From contig AZLU01000272.1 in the NCBI GenBank assembly GCA_002224055.1, forward strand, positions 1 through 51,485: DNA of 51,485 nt, given 5' to 3'. Below are positions 13,412 to 23,395 of the stretch, piece after piece. Position 1 is the first letter of the stretch; each line of letters starts with the position of its first letter. The DNA is from Pezizomycotina sp. ARF18 (Eukaryota; Ascomycota). Below the pieces are notes generated by a model. That model was not told where the DNA came from, searched no databases, and saw only the letters and a program-made list of their open reading frames with translations. The translations under genes and the position numbers were made by a program.

Positions 13412-13743
13412 ACTAAAGTTCGTTTGGAGAAGTCACATCGTCGGCCGTCAACTTTTTTTTTTTTTTTAAAAAAAAAACGATACCGGACAAGGCCGTTAAA
13501 GCTTACGTCGCATATTTATGGTTTAACGAATATGGGAACGTGGAACTCAGCCTCAGGTTCCTTTCTTCTTGATCGACTAAAGTTCGTTTGGGAGAAGTAC
13601 ACACATCGTCGGCCGTCAACTTTTTTTTTTTTTTTTAAAAAAAAAACGATTACCCGACAAGGCCTAAAGGCTTACGTCGCTATTTATTGGTTAAACGAAT
13701 ATGGGGAACGTGGAACTCAGCTCAGGTTTCCCTCTTCTTGATC
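13412..13743. repeat. Tandem direct duplication, ~165-base unit
   Basis: Copy 1 (about 13412-13575) and copy 2 (about 13576-13743) lie head to tail. Both run from ACTAAAGTTCGTTTGG, through CGTCGGCCGTCAAC, a T-run followed directly by an A-run, ACAAGGCC, GCTTACGTCGC, AACGAATATGGG and ACGTGGAACTCAG, to CTTCTTGATC. The copies differ almost only by one- or two-base gains and losses, mostly in homopolymers, with very few substitutions. The T-run/A-run junction makes a perfect hairpin in each copy. No coding sense is apparent in either strand. It is either a recent tandem duplication or an assembly artefact. Confidence 0.85.
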
Positions 13744-15397
13744 CTAAGCATCAATCCCACAAAAGTGAGCAAATTGATAAAACCGTTTGGAAAAGGTTCT
13801 TAGGGGTTTGAAACTATTCACAAATGGCGTGTTTCCTTTTTCTTTTTTTTTTTTTTTTTTTTTTCGAGAGCGACGCTGGGATTCAACAGAATCACAGGCT
13901 ACAAAACAAAGGTTCTGACAGAACCGATAAGAAAAATAACGGCCTGGCTTATTGGTACCTGACCTCGGCGATGTTCTGGAATTCTCCTTTCCCTTTTTTG
14001 CTGTTTCGCACCGTACGGTGTGCGGACAACAACCAGAGAACGGGCGGGACACTTGATTCCGCATAGACTCGGAAAGAATGAAGCCGTATTGAGGTGCTTT
14101 TATTTCGGAATATATAGATAGAGAAAAACACCGTCAGCTTGTTCCTGTTTCTATCCCCCGGATTGGGTTGGAAATAATCTTTTTTGAATACAAGGAAATA
14201 ACTAGCCCACGGGGTATCAAGCTCCATAACCTAGGCTATTCGTTTTTTTGGCCATCAGAAGCGGAAGAAAGACCAATTACTGAAAGATCAGCCGTTTCTA
14301 AATATACTTTCGTGATTACCACTATGAGGCTTCTCCATGCTCGGTTATTAAGATTAAATCATTGATGGACAGCTTGCCTTATCGTTTTGAATAATTACTT
14401 CAGGCTTCACGTGCACATTTTAGATCAACGATCGTATGGATATAAATGAGGATATATCGGATCCTTTGGACTAGCTTTGAATCAAGCTAAATATGAGCTT
14501 CGTGTAGCTCAGACGTTAGCCTCTTTAAGAATTCCCAGCTTCTGGAATTTGCTTATACAAATATTTTCGATTTATTCAATTTATTTGCCCTCCAAGGCCT
14601 TTCCCGAGCTCGACTGGAATGACATGCATATCTCATCCCCATGTTTCTGAAAACCTATCACTTTCCATCCAGCCCCTTGAACGTCGAAATCGTTTACTCT
14701 TTCTAGTTCCCTCTTAATACTGTTTATTTCTTTTAAATCCTCTGATCGCTAGGTTCCGTCACAACGCACAACACAGCGAAAGCGACATCATGCAAGGCCA
14801 AGGCTTATCCACGATAAGTAGCTCGGAGGTCACACACCCTCAACCTTAGCCAGAGGAAGCAATTGGGGGACTTCTAACCCCAGGCTTCTTCTTCTCTTCT
14901 CTCCCCTAACACCACGCGCCCCCGTTGTGCCGGCCTTATTGAATCTGCAGAAGTTGATTGGGTCTCAGAACTACTGTTCTTTCTTGGGATTAGCTTCGAG
15001 AGAGAGCCTGGGGACGCCACCCAAATCTGCGGGATTCTTAGTCTCGATTGAAATACCTTCTTGATACCGAGCAAAAGGAGAGATAAAAAGGTACTTAGTA
15101 TTGATATATACATATTTTTTCTTTCTTTCTCTTATTCTTGCCTTGGAAGAGAAAAGAAAATCTTCCTTCCTCTTCAAAAGTACGTACACAGGATCTCGCC
15201 GAAATCGTTCCTTCTGGAGGAGCTACGAGACGCACAGACCGCGACGAAAAAACGGAGGAGCACTACTGAATAGCACGGTTAGATAGAAGTGATTCGACGC
15301 CTTATTCTTTTGTCTCTCCTTTTTTTTTTTTTTTTTTTTTTGTCTTTTTACTTAATCTTCCCCGCTGATCGAATTGGATAAAGGATTGAAAAGTCCT
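13744..15397. other. Non-coding stretch before the metallothionein
   Basis: I find no supportable gene. It holds poly(T) at about 13839-13864 and poly(T) at about 15320-15341, separated by unique AT-rich DNA. The open frames here lack conserved motifs and appear in overlapping frames on both strands. Confidence 0.5.
15355..15370 (+). promoter_or_regulatory. Possible copper-factor-like site (weak)
   Basis: The sequence TCTTCCCCGCTGAT lies about 30 bases upstream of the metallothionein TATA box. It resembles the Ace1/Cuf1-type copper response core (pyrimidine-rich stretch, then GCTG and a purine) with one extra C in the C-run. That difference is of the size that could be a homopolymer error. 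There is only one copy and no functional evidence, so it is a weak candidate. Confidence 0.2.
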
Positions 15398-15405
15398 TAT
15401 AAATA
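15398..15405 (+). promoter_or_regulatory. TATA box of the metallothionein gene
   Basis: A consensus TATAAATA lies 152 bases upstream of the metallothionein start codon. The leader between them is CT/CA-rich and free of other ATGs that I can see, as is common for strongly expressed fungal genes. The match is exact and well placed; function is inferred. Confidence 0.6.
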
Positions 15406-15556
15406 CCCCCAGCTTAGCCCGCAAGCCTTCTTGACTTCCTTTCCTTTCTTTCTTTCTTCTTTCCTCAGCAATAAAATCACCAACAAAATAAATCTTCACC
15501 AATCAAAGCCTCCTTTATATCATTCCAAGTCTTATTCTTCTTCAAGACACTTCGAA

Positions 15557-15806
15557 ATGGGTAAGTTTGCATCTTCTACTCTCCTACCCGAAGCATACAC
15601 TATCGATAAGGGACGTTGTTATCTAATCCTTGGAATTATCGAAAAAAGACCCCACCAAGAACTTCTGCGGTGACGATTGCAAGTGCGGTGAAAGCTGCAC
15701 CTGCGCTGACTGCCCCAAGGTAAATCGAACCTCGCTGTGACTACAACAATAGGCAATATATGTATATATATCTAACTTGACCTTATGAATTTAGCACAAG
15801 AAATAA
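15557..15806 (+). CDS. Small cysteine-rich metallothionein, 28 residues
   Basis: Three exons join in phase: 15557-15560 (ATGG), 15649-15719 and 15795-15806. Intron 1 starts GTAAGT and ends AAAAAAG; intron 2 starts GTAAAT, has a CTAAC branch point and ends TTTAG. The spliced protein has 28 residues, six of them cysteines at 8, 12, 14, 18, 20 and 23. The core CGDDCKCGESCTCADC contains two C-x-C pairs, the metal-thiolate signature of ascomycete copper metallothioneins; there are no aromatic residues inside the core. Such proteins buffer or detoxify copper or zinc in the cytosol. If intron 2 is retained, the frame instead ends six codons later at 15738-15740, leaving the cysteine core unchanged. 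The ATG sits in a good context (CGAAATGG). The gene is too small for ordinary gene finders, since its first coding exon is only four bases. The frame is intact. Confidence 0.85.
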
Positions 15807-16507
15807 ATTTCCTGGAATCTTTTGAGAGCAACGGGGGAAAGGAGAGGGGAAAGATATTAAAAGCAGAATGATATATACCACCAGACTGATAAATTGAAAA
15901 TCGGAGGGAGATGGAGGAGCGCGGCTGAAGATTCGCTTTTTCTTTTTTCTTCTTCAAAAAACGGAGTTTTCATGCTTGTTATACACGTTCCAGAAAATTC
16001 CTGTTTTTCAGTTTCTTGTTCTTGAGAAGCCCAAATCCAACTCCAATACATTCCTTTGAAGATTTTTCCTTATCTTTTGACTCTCAAAATGTAAATATTC
16101 AGTTCCAGAACAAAGCCTGTCAGGCCATAGAACAAATCAAATCTAAACGTCAGGCCAAGATCTGTGCGTAATACTAGTTGCCCTGTATGTGATACATATC
16201 CGTGTGGCGAGATAAAACATCGCGCGTTTGTTTCACAAACTAGAGATCTTTTTGTTTATAGATTGGCTTTTCTATGGAGATTAACAGCATGGTATCTGTC
16301 GTTTTTAGTGCAAGACACGGCTACTCGGCAGCTACCGCTGAAGCATGATTCGCAAGCCTCTAACTTAATCAATATGCTGAAGAAAAAACATTGTAGCCTT
16401 TCATGAAAAATGCCAACCGAAAAGAAAAAATTAGGGCGGTACGCTTTTCTACGAATTGCTTCTTCTTTTTCCCCGACCTAGGAGAAGAAATCGAGGAAAA
16501 GGAAATA
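15807..16507. other. Spacer between metallothionein and CCA1
   Basis: The 3' regions of two converging genes (metallothionein on +, CCA1 on -). I see no further exon. A nine-base word GTCAGGCCA is repeated near 16119 and 16150. Confidence 0.5.
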
Positions 16508-18818
16508 CTACAGCTCTTCCTTCTTAGATAATATGTACTCCAGTGCTTCCTCCTTAGTACCATCAGGATGCTCCAGTTGCCATTCGATGACACAATCGAG
16601 TGCACCTTTTGTCCATGTGCCCGGTTTCTTCTGAAGACTTTTCGAGAGCTCATTGCCCTATTGGTATCAATTTCTCAATTAGTCAACGCTCCGGCGCCGG
16701 CAGATAGATAGAAAAGGAGAAGAAGCACAATCTGAAGGAATGTGGGAGGAGGACGAATATATTCATAGCTTAATAATAGTTAAACGTAAAAAAAAGATGG
16801 GGGTCATGCGCACGTTTAGCAAAGGCTTTAAGTTCCAGGCATCATCAAGGCCCGACCTGTTAATACAGTTCAAGAGCTCTCCATATCGGCGTAAAGTGTT
16901 TCCCACCTCTGGGTCTATTTTTTTCAAGATTCCAAGTAGAAGAAAAACTAAAGTCAGTCAGGGATTCCCTTGCTTCCGGCATACTCCTCTAGCGAATGGG
17001 TAGGAGTAGCGCATGGCAGGAGCTACTTTGGTTCGTGGGACATTAGCCATACCTGGTTGCTCCGTGGAGTTCAACTTCCAGTGCGGTATCAAATCCAGCA
17101 GCAGACCGCAGAGGACTTCGAGTCGCCAATCGGTGCCCCACTTCCGAATCGCCAAACCTTGAATTTTGATTCGTTAGTCGCGGGACGGGCCCCCTCAAAA
17201 AAAAAAAAAAAAAACTATCTCAAACTCTCTCATTCTGAGAAATATCGTAAGAGACGGTACAATACAGCAGGGAATAAAGGAACAAAAAAAAAAAAAAAAA
17301 AAGGGTTAAAAAATAATTTACCTAATTTCAACCGAGATAATGGACTAGATATATTCTCGACAGCAATGGATTGTACTTCCTCGTAGTTACTGAAGCACTG
17401 TTTGATAATCGTAACGTCCTTGTTTTTCATCTTTAAACCGTCCCTTGCTGCGACTGCAGCGGTGGGCATGGGCTTCTTCTTCTCTAGGACCGTCTGTCCC
17501 GCCCAAGGGGTTAGGGAGCAGATTACCCATGCAATGTGTTCCTCACTTTTGTCTCTGATGAGCCCTGCTATGCGGGTCAATTTGTCTTTGATTTGGGGGC
17601 CCTGTAAATATCGTAAAACGTGTGCTGCAATATATAAGTGGTCTCGAGGCTTCCCAGGTTCCACCTGAAGTTCTGGCGGTGAGAATACTGCATCGAAGAG
17701 ACCCAGTGAATGAAATAGCGATAATGATCCAAATGGATTGGCTCCTATATGAACTCTTTATTAGTATTGTAGTATTTCCTACCTTTGTTTCTCGTAATAG
17801 AGAATTGAAAGCAAATTAACCAATGTTTATATACCTTGAAGCATCTTCTCCACCTCAACGCCAATCCTCTCTCGACTGATTTTCAACTTTAGGGCTTCCT
17901 ATTCAAAATAAGCATATTTTTAATATTTGTATCTCCCTATCCATCTGAAAAAGAAAGAAAAAAGCTCAAGGTTTCATTCCTGACCTTTATTTTCTCATTC
18001 CTCATAGCTTCTTGAGCATCTTCTACGATGTCAAACTCCAAGCGGCTCGCAAATCGAATCAAGCGCAACACTCTGAGGGATCATCGCTAAAGGTTTCGAA
18101 CGGAGCGAGCGGGGTTCTGATGAGTTTCTTTTCCATATCCTCAAGGCCGGATTCCGTAAAATCCTCCACCATCTTGGTGTGAAGGTTGTAAAATAACGCA
18201 TTGACGGTCGCATCTCGTCTTAGTGCATCCTCCTTAGGGGTACCGAATTTCTGCAAAAGGAATCCACATTATCAGCATCAATATTACTTCGATAAGAAGC
18301 CCCCCATTCCCCACTAACTCTCAACTCTTGTCCAAACAGTTATTGAGACATCTTCCCCGGCATTGGTAAATCAAAAAACTCCTTTTTTTAAGGTCAACCA
18401 CCATTTGAGGGATCCTACTCTCAGCGGAATAAGACTCGCTCCTGAGATTTACAAAGTCTATGTCCAGGTCGATGACTTTTGTCGTGGCCGTCTCGAGGTG
18501 CTTCGATTTGTCCGGATTACTCTCGATCTTGTGAACGCTGCGCGCATCGATACCGTACTTCTCCTTCTTCCTCACGAGCACCTCGTTCAGTTTCGAAGCG
18601 AAGTCGAACCCGGTCATCCTGTTGATCCCGATGTCGATGTCGTGGCTGCGGCCCTTCAGGAGCTTGTCGCGTACCCATCCGCCCGTTATCCGAAGGACGA
18701 GCGGTTCGGCCGACTTGTCCCTCTCTTCGGCATCGATTTCTGCAGCGACGTCCAGCAGTATCTGACGAATCTTTTCCTCCTTTTCTGTGAGGTCGATGAT
18801 CGGGCCATTGTGCGCCAT
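16508..18818 (-). CDS. CCA1: CCA-adding tRNA nucleotidyltransferase (frameshifted)
   Basis: This enzyme adds the CCA end to tRNAs, an essential step in nucleus, cytosol and mitochondria. The catalytic head has the flexible loop and metal-binding motif GGWVRDKLL...HDIDIGI (two catalytic aspartates) soon after the start at 18818. Next comes the template-motif region RRDATVNALFYN near 18220-18190, then RVLRLIRFASRLEFDI near 18065-18020. Later exons carry the helical C-terminal body (about 17664-17335 and 17155-16958). The last exon ends WTKGALDCVIEWQLEHP...SKKEEL with TAG at 16508-16510. At about 18073 one A is missing, giving a false stop after DDPSE. Exon edges are approximate; the first intron seems to start with an unusual GTGGTT. 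A longer frame from 19039 may supply a mitochondrial presequence (see findings). Confidence 0.92.
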
Positions 18819-20085
18819 CGTACTACTGCTGTTATTATCGCGGTTGTCTTGGACAGGAAAGTATCGAGGACCTTGTGGGAGCTTTCTGTTGTATGCGGTA
18901 CGAGAGAGAAAGAAAAGAATGGTATCCTCCGAACGGTTGACAGCCTTCTAGATCTGTTTGCGGTTCGTGCACTGGCTGGAAGAGCTCTTAAATGCAAAAA
19001 CCTGCTTTCACGGACAAGGACGGAGGAGAGATGATTCATCCGTCCCTCTAAATTCTCCGAAGGCTTCCCTATCTTGCCTTTTTATCTTGTGGATAGAAAT
19101 ATGTCGCGGAATTCGTAGTCTGTTACTGTATCAGGTGTTGCATCGAGCGCTGCTTGTTGTGATTCTTGAAGCTGTGAATCAACTTATTGGTAGCTGCAAT
19201 CAAGAAAGTTTAGGGTGACACAAAATTCCAGGCGTAATTTCAACTGCCTCACTTTCTCTAAATCACATCTTATCTTATCGGAATCTTTCTTTCTTTCTTT
19301 TCTTCCCTTTTTCCTCTTTTTTTTTTTTTTTTTTTTTTTAACTCTTCTGAATTGACACGTACAATAGAGAAGAAGGGTAGCTTTATAAAAAGCTGGTACC
19401 TTCAGATGTGGAAAAATGATCGGGGGGGGGGGGGGAAACACAGTCTTATATTTTATATATAACGTATATTCGTACTACCTCTAAAAATGATGCTATATAT
19501 CACGATTATCGCGTGTCAGCAGCAGCTAAAGCGAAAAAAAAAGACTGTAGTCCCCAGCTGATAAAAAAAAAAAAAAAAAGGTACCTGTTTTCATTTGGTG
19601 GTGGTTGGCGGCTGACCGGGGATTACGGGATCGAAGAATCGAATCGAAAATACGACTCTACTGCCAAAAGAGAGAAGTATACATATGCCCGTGGAGAATT
19701 TGACGGGGGCCATTCGATTCCTTTACGAGTAACATACTAAGCAGTACTATTTATATATACCTCACCTCTCACGGTAACGGAAAAAGGGACGAAATTTACG
19801 AAAGACTAAGACAATACTTGGGAGCTATTAATCGCTAACATACTTCACCATTGGTCTCTTATTGATTCCATTCTCATATATCTTCATTTTAAACGAAAAA
19901 AAAGGGATCTCTGTCCGTCGATTTGCCGAGGGTTTCGGGGGAGGTCGTACCTTCATAGTCCTTTTCTTCCTTCTCTTTTCTTTTCCTTCTCTCGTTTCTC
20001 GTTTCCCTTTTATTTCTTTTTCGTTTTTTTTTTTTTTTTTTTTTTTTCCCGCTCCCACTCATTTGTCGCCTCCGCTTTTGCTTCA
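18819..20085. other. Divergent intergenic region CCA1 / TRS85
   Basis: The shared 5' region of two genes pointing apart. It contains a possible N-terminal extension of CCA1 (to 19039), poly(T) at about 19318-19339, a G-run near 19423-19434, an A-run near 19563-19579 and poly(T) at about 20026-20047 just before the TRS85 coding region. No other gene is evident. Confidence 0.5.
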
Positions 20086-22395
20086 GTGTTCAAGATCGAA
20101 TCTTGGACCGAGAGACTGAGTCTTACTTTGACAGCAATGTCAATATCAAGCCTATCAAGCTTATCCAGCCAGGGCACAACTACCTCAGGTTCTGGACGGG
20201 TTAAGCCACATGTTGCGCCGATACACACCTCGAAAAACTCGCCAATTTATAGCTTACGATCCTCATCCAGCACGGTAAACGGCTCGCGGTCTCATTATCC
20301 TCCCTTTTCGCCGGCACTGCGATCAGCCTCCCTCGAGACGCCGTCGACGATATCAAGTCCGTAATTCACCACGCCTTTGTCCCCACGTCGCTGTCCACGT
20401 ATCCGCCGACACCACCGAGTTAGTGCGCGAGAAGGGCTTTAATGATTTTACGCAGCTCCTGCGGCCGTACGGCGAGCATATACAAGGTCGCATAACGGTT
20501 CGCGATTCGCAAGGTTCCAGCTCGACGATCGAGGACTTTGGCGTGCGATTTGTGGACCTGATCAGCCTCGGCGGGGAAACTATGATGAGCCCCGGAGCAA
20601 ACACACCGAATTCGGCATCGGAACCTAAGGGCTCGTTTCCGAGCTCGAGCGTATCGAATGCGAGGATCGAAGCGGTGGAAAAGCTCCTGGACCTGCACTC
20701 AACCATTCGAAGAGCTAATCGAAGCTTCCTTGGCTCCGGATGTTGAATCGCACCAGCAATTTTACCTGTTATACCTCCGAAGCTTGTTATCGGGCATTCT
20801 CTCTCAATTACGAGACTTTCGCCCACCCAGTTGCTTGTCTAATTGCGATATCATCGCGCAACCGGCACCGATAGAAACGCTCCGGTCGTTGTACAAGTCT
20901 GGGAATGAAATTAACATGCCACATTACGTCCACCGAGAGTATCTTAGGTATTATGTCCTCGTCCACGATGAAGATAAAGACGACTTCCAAAAATCGTCAG
21001 CTCTATTCGATCAGATGAAGAGGCATTTCGGGCTACATTGCCATTTAATACGACTCCGATCGGCTGCCTGTGTTGAATCGGACGAAGACTCGGTTTCGTT
21101 CCCACAAGTAAATGGCTTTCGGCGTCTGAAGAACTAGCAGAAATCCGAAAACACGAACAAGGTAGGCAGCACCGCTTGAAAAATTTCTAACTGCTGTTTT
21201 TTTTGCTTGGCTTAAGTTCGGCGCGCAGCTTTACTAATTTGCAGCGCACAGACTGGAATGAGGATGATGAGATACCAAAACGTTACATCACCGGTTCGAT
21301 GAATCGGCTATACGGATCATGATTAGAGAGATGGTTGCTCAAAGTGTTATCCCTTTCATGGAGAGAAATATAGCAACATGGAACGACCAGGTCTTGTCGC
21401 GGCGAAAGGGACTCAGCGGCAGGGTCACTTCTTTTACGCGGAGATTACTGGGCGGAAGCACATCGCGGAGCGTGGCAAGCGCAGCGGCAACGAGTAACTA
21501 CGACGTAGGTACAGCTTCATACGACCCTTCGACTCCCGAGGCGCAGATGCGAAAGCTCGCCGATTTTGCTTTCATGCTGCGGGACTGGAGGCTTGCACAT
21601 TACGTCTACGACATTCTACGGAACGATTTCAGCAATGACAAGGCGTGGATGCATGTGGCAGGAGCTCAGGTAATTCATCAACATTGCCATTCACGCAACA
21701 TTTTTTCGTTTTTGCTAACTATTCCGTTCAAATGCTGTGTAGGAAATGACTGTAATATCGTTATTGCTATTAGGCCAACCGATAAGCTCTAGGATCCGCT
21801 CGGAAGTTATTGATAATCACCTCGACTCAGCGTGCTACTCTTTCATGACACGGTGTTCCGCCCCCTTTTCCGCACTCCGCTGCCTCCTTGTGGCGATAGA
21901 GCTGTTACGTCTCGCTGGAGGAAGCTGTACTTCTTTGGCCGCTAAGTGGGCCATTAAAGCGGTCGAGATCAAACCCAGGCTCGATATCGGGCGCGCGCTT
22001 ATTACCCAACGAGTAGGCGACTGCTACGGCATGAGGATCGGTGCAGGATCTGGTGCCTGGGGCGGGAGGAAACGGAAGGCGGCGATGTGGCACGCGCTAG
22101 CTGCGGAATCATGGGTTCGGCTAGGCAAGTACGCGCAAGCTCGGCGGTGCCTGGACGACATTGACGGGATGTACTCGAACTCGACCTGGGAAGATATTGG
22201 TAATACTTAGAACAACTTAAGGCCGAATCTGGTACAACATGCTGCTGGACCTCCGCAGAATGGCAATGAGAATGGCAGGTTGAAGAGGAAAGTGAGACGT
22301 TACACCTCGGCAGGCGCAAGAGCTTGCTAGTGATGGCACATCCGGAAGGTATTCACGAGAACGACAAACAAGACGACGATTTTGTGGACAGCTGA
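20086..22395 (+). CDS. TRS85: TRAPP complex subunit TRS85/TRAPPC8 (frameshifted)
   Basis: This subunit defines the TRAPPIII complex, which activates the Rab GTPase Ypt1/Rab1 in ER-Golgi transport and autophagy. Recognisable blocks in order are HVAVHVSADTTELVREKGF (after restoring one C near 20382), LLRPYGEHIQGRITVRDSQG, EDFGVRFVDL, ELIEASLAPDVESHQQFYLL and PHYVHREYLRYYVLVHDE. These are followed by IREMVAQSVIPFMER, LADFAFMLRDWRLAHYVYD and a helical repeat region with WAIKAVEIKPR. The protein ends DKQDDDFVDS with TGA at 22393-22395. Introns fit at about 21161-21243 and about 21670-21743 (ends TGTAG). The start is uncertain because the serine-rich N-terminus is poorly conserved; 20086 is one choice, 20137 another. 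Several frame changes occur (near 20382, 20700, 20810 and 22200). The order of blocks is complete, so I judge the gene real and the breaks artefactual. Confidence 0.85.
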
Positions 22396-23395
22396 TGTGA
22401 AGTCCCCTTTCATTTTAACAGGCTTACTGCTCGATCTTTCCGAGATGCCCTTCTAGCAATCGTGCCAGCTCTCGCTACGATGCGCTCTCCTTATCCACTT
22501 CTTTCATACACATCCTTCACATAACCACTCACAATCATGTTAAGGCCCTCCTAAGCACCGCTTACTACCGTTTTTGACAATCATTATTTATATTTTTGGG
22601 GCATCCTGGTATTTTATAATCTGCATCAGCGCAGGCGCAATTCTGGGAATAATTCGATCGGACTTTTATTGGCTGTACATTTAACATTTTTGCGCAAAAA
22701 ACTACCACTAGCGGCTGTACAGTAGAATGTATATATGCAATTTCATAAAAGTTACCTTGAGATCTCGAAGAAGAGTGTTAGCATTCCTCGTGGACGAGTA
22801 ATAAGTTTGGGGGATATCATAAATCGTCTGCTCCTGGTTATGTTTCCACTCGGGGAGGGTTTCTACAACAGCGAGATCTTTTCATAACTTATTCCTAGTG
22901 TCCTAATTGTGCTATCGAATCTACTACTCAATCTCACAAGATCAATCTCACAAGAATCAAAGATTATACGCTACCTTTATTCAGACCAAAGACCTTGGAA
23001 GTAATTCGATGGATCACGGCACTTGGTGCTTGCCATCTCGATAAATCCAGCCAGTTATAATCGGAAACATGTGAAGACAGAATTTAGAGTTATCTGCCAT
23101 TTAGCCGAGAATTTAGATGCTTCTGCTATTTTCGCTTCCCATCGGCGGCTCCAGAAACGATGCCATCATCGATTGTTGTTTTCGCTTTGTGACTGGTTGA
23201 CCTGGTGGATAGTAAAACCGAAAATAACTATAGTAAATGGTCACCGCCTTAAAAAAAAACAACAACACCATCCCTTCTTCGTCTTCAACATCGTTGCTAA
23301 AACATACGCATACATAATTCGCGAGCGGATACAGCGCTTTATATTTTTCGAAACTTCATTCTCTTTCGAGCTTATGATACCCCTCGATTCATAAC
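22396..23395. other. TRS85-CHMP7 intergenic region
   Basis: A 1-kb spacer between two tandem + strand genes. It should hold the TRS85 terminator and the CHMP7 promoter. I see no exon or RNA gene; a frame at 23023-23394 has no recognisable motif and runs straight into the CHMP7 start region. Confidence 0.5.

Noticed and set aside
18363-19034. Plus-strand 223-codon open frame
   Set aside because: Antisense shadow of the CCA1 catalytic exon, whose motifs are unmistakable on the minus strand.
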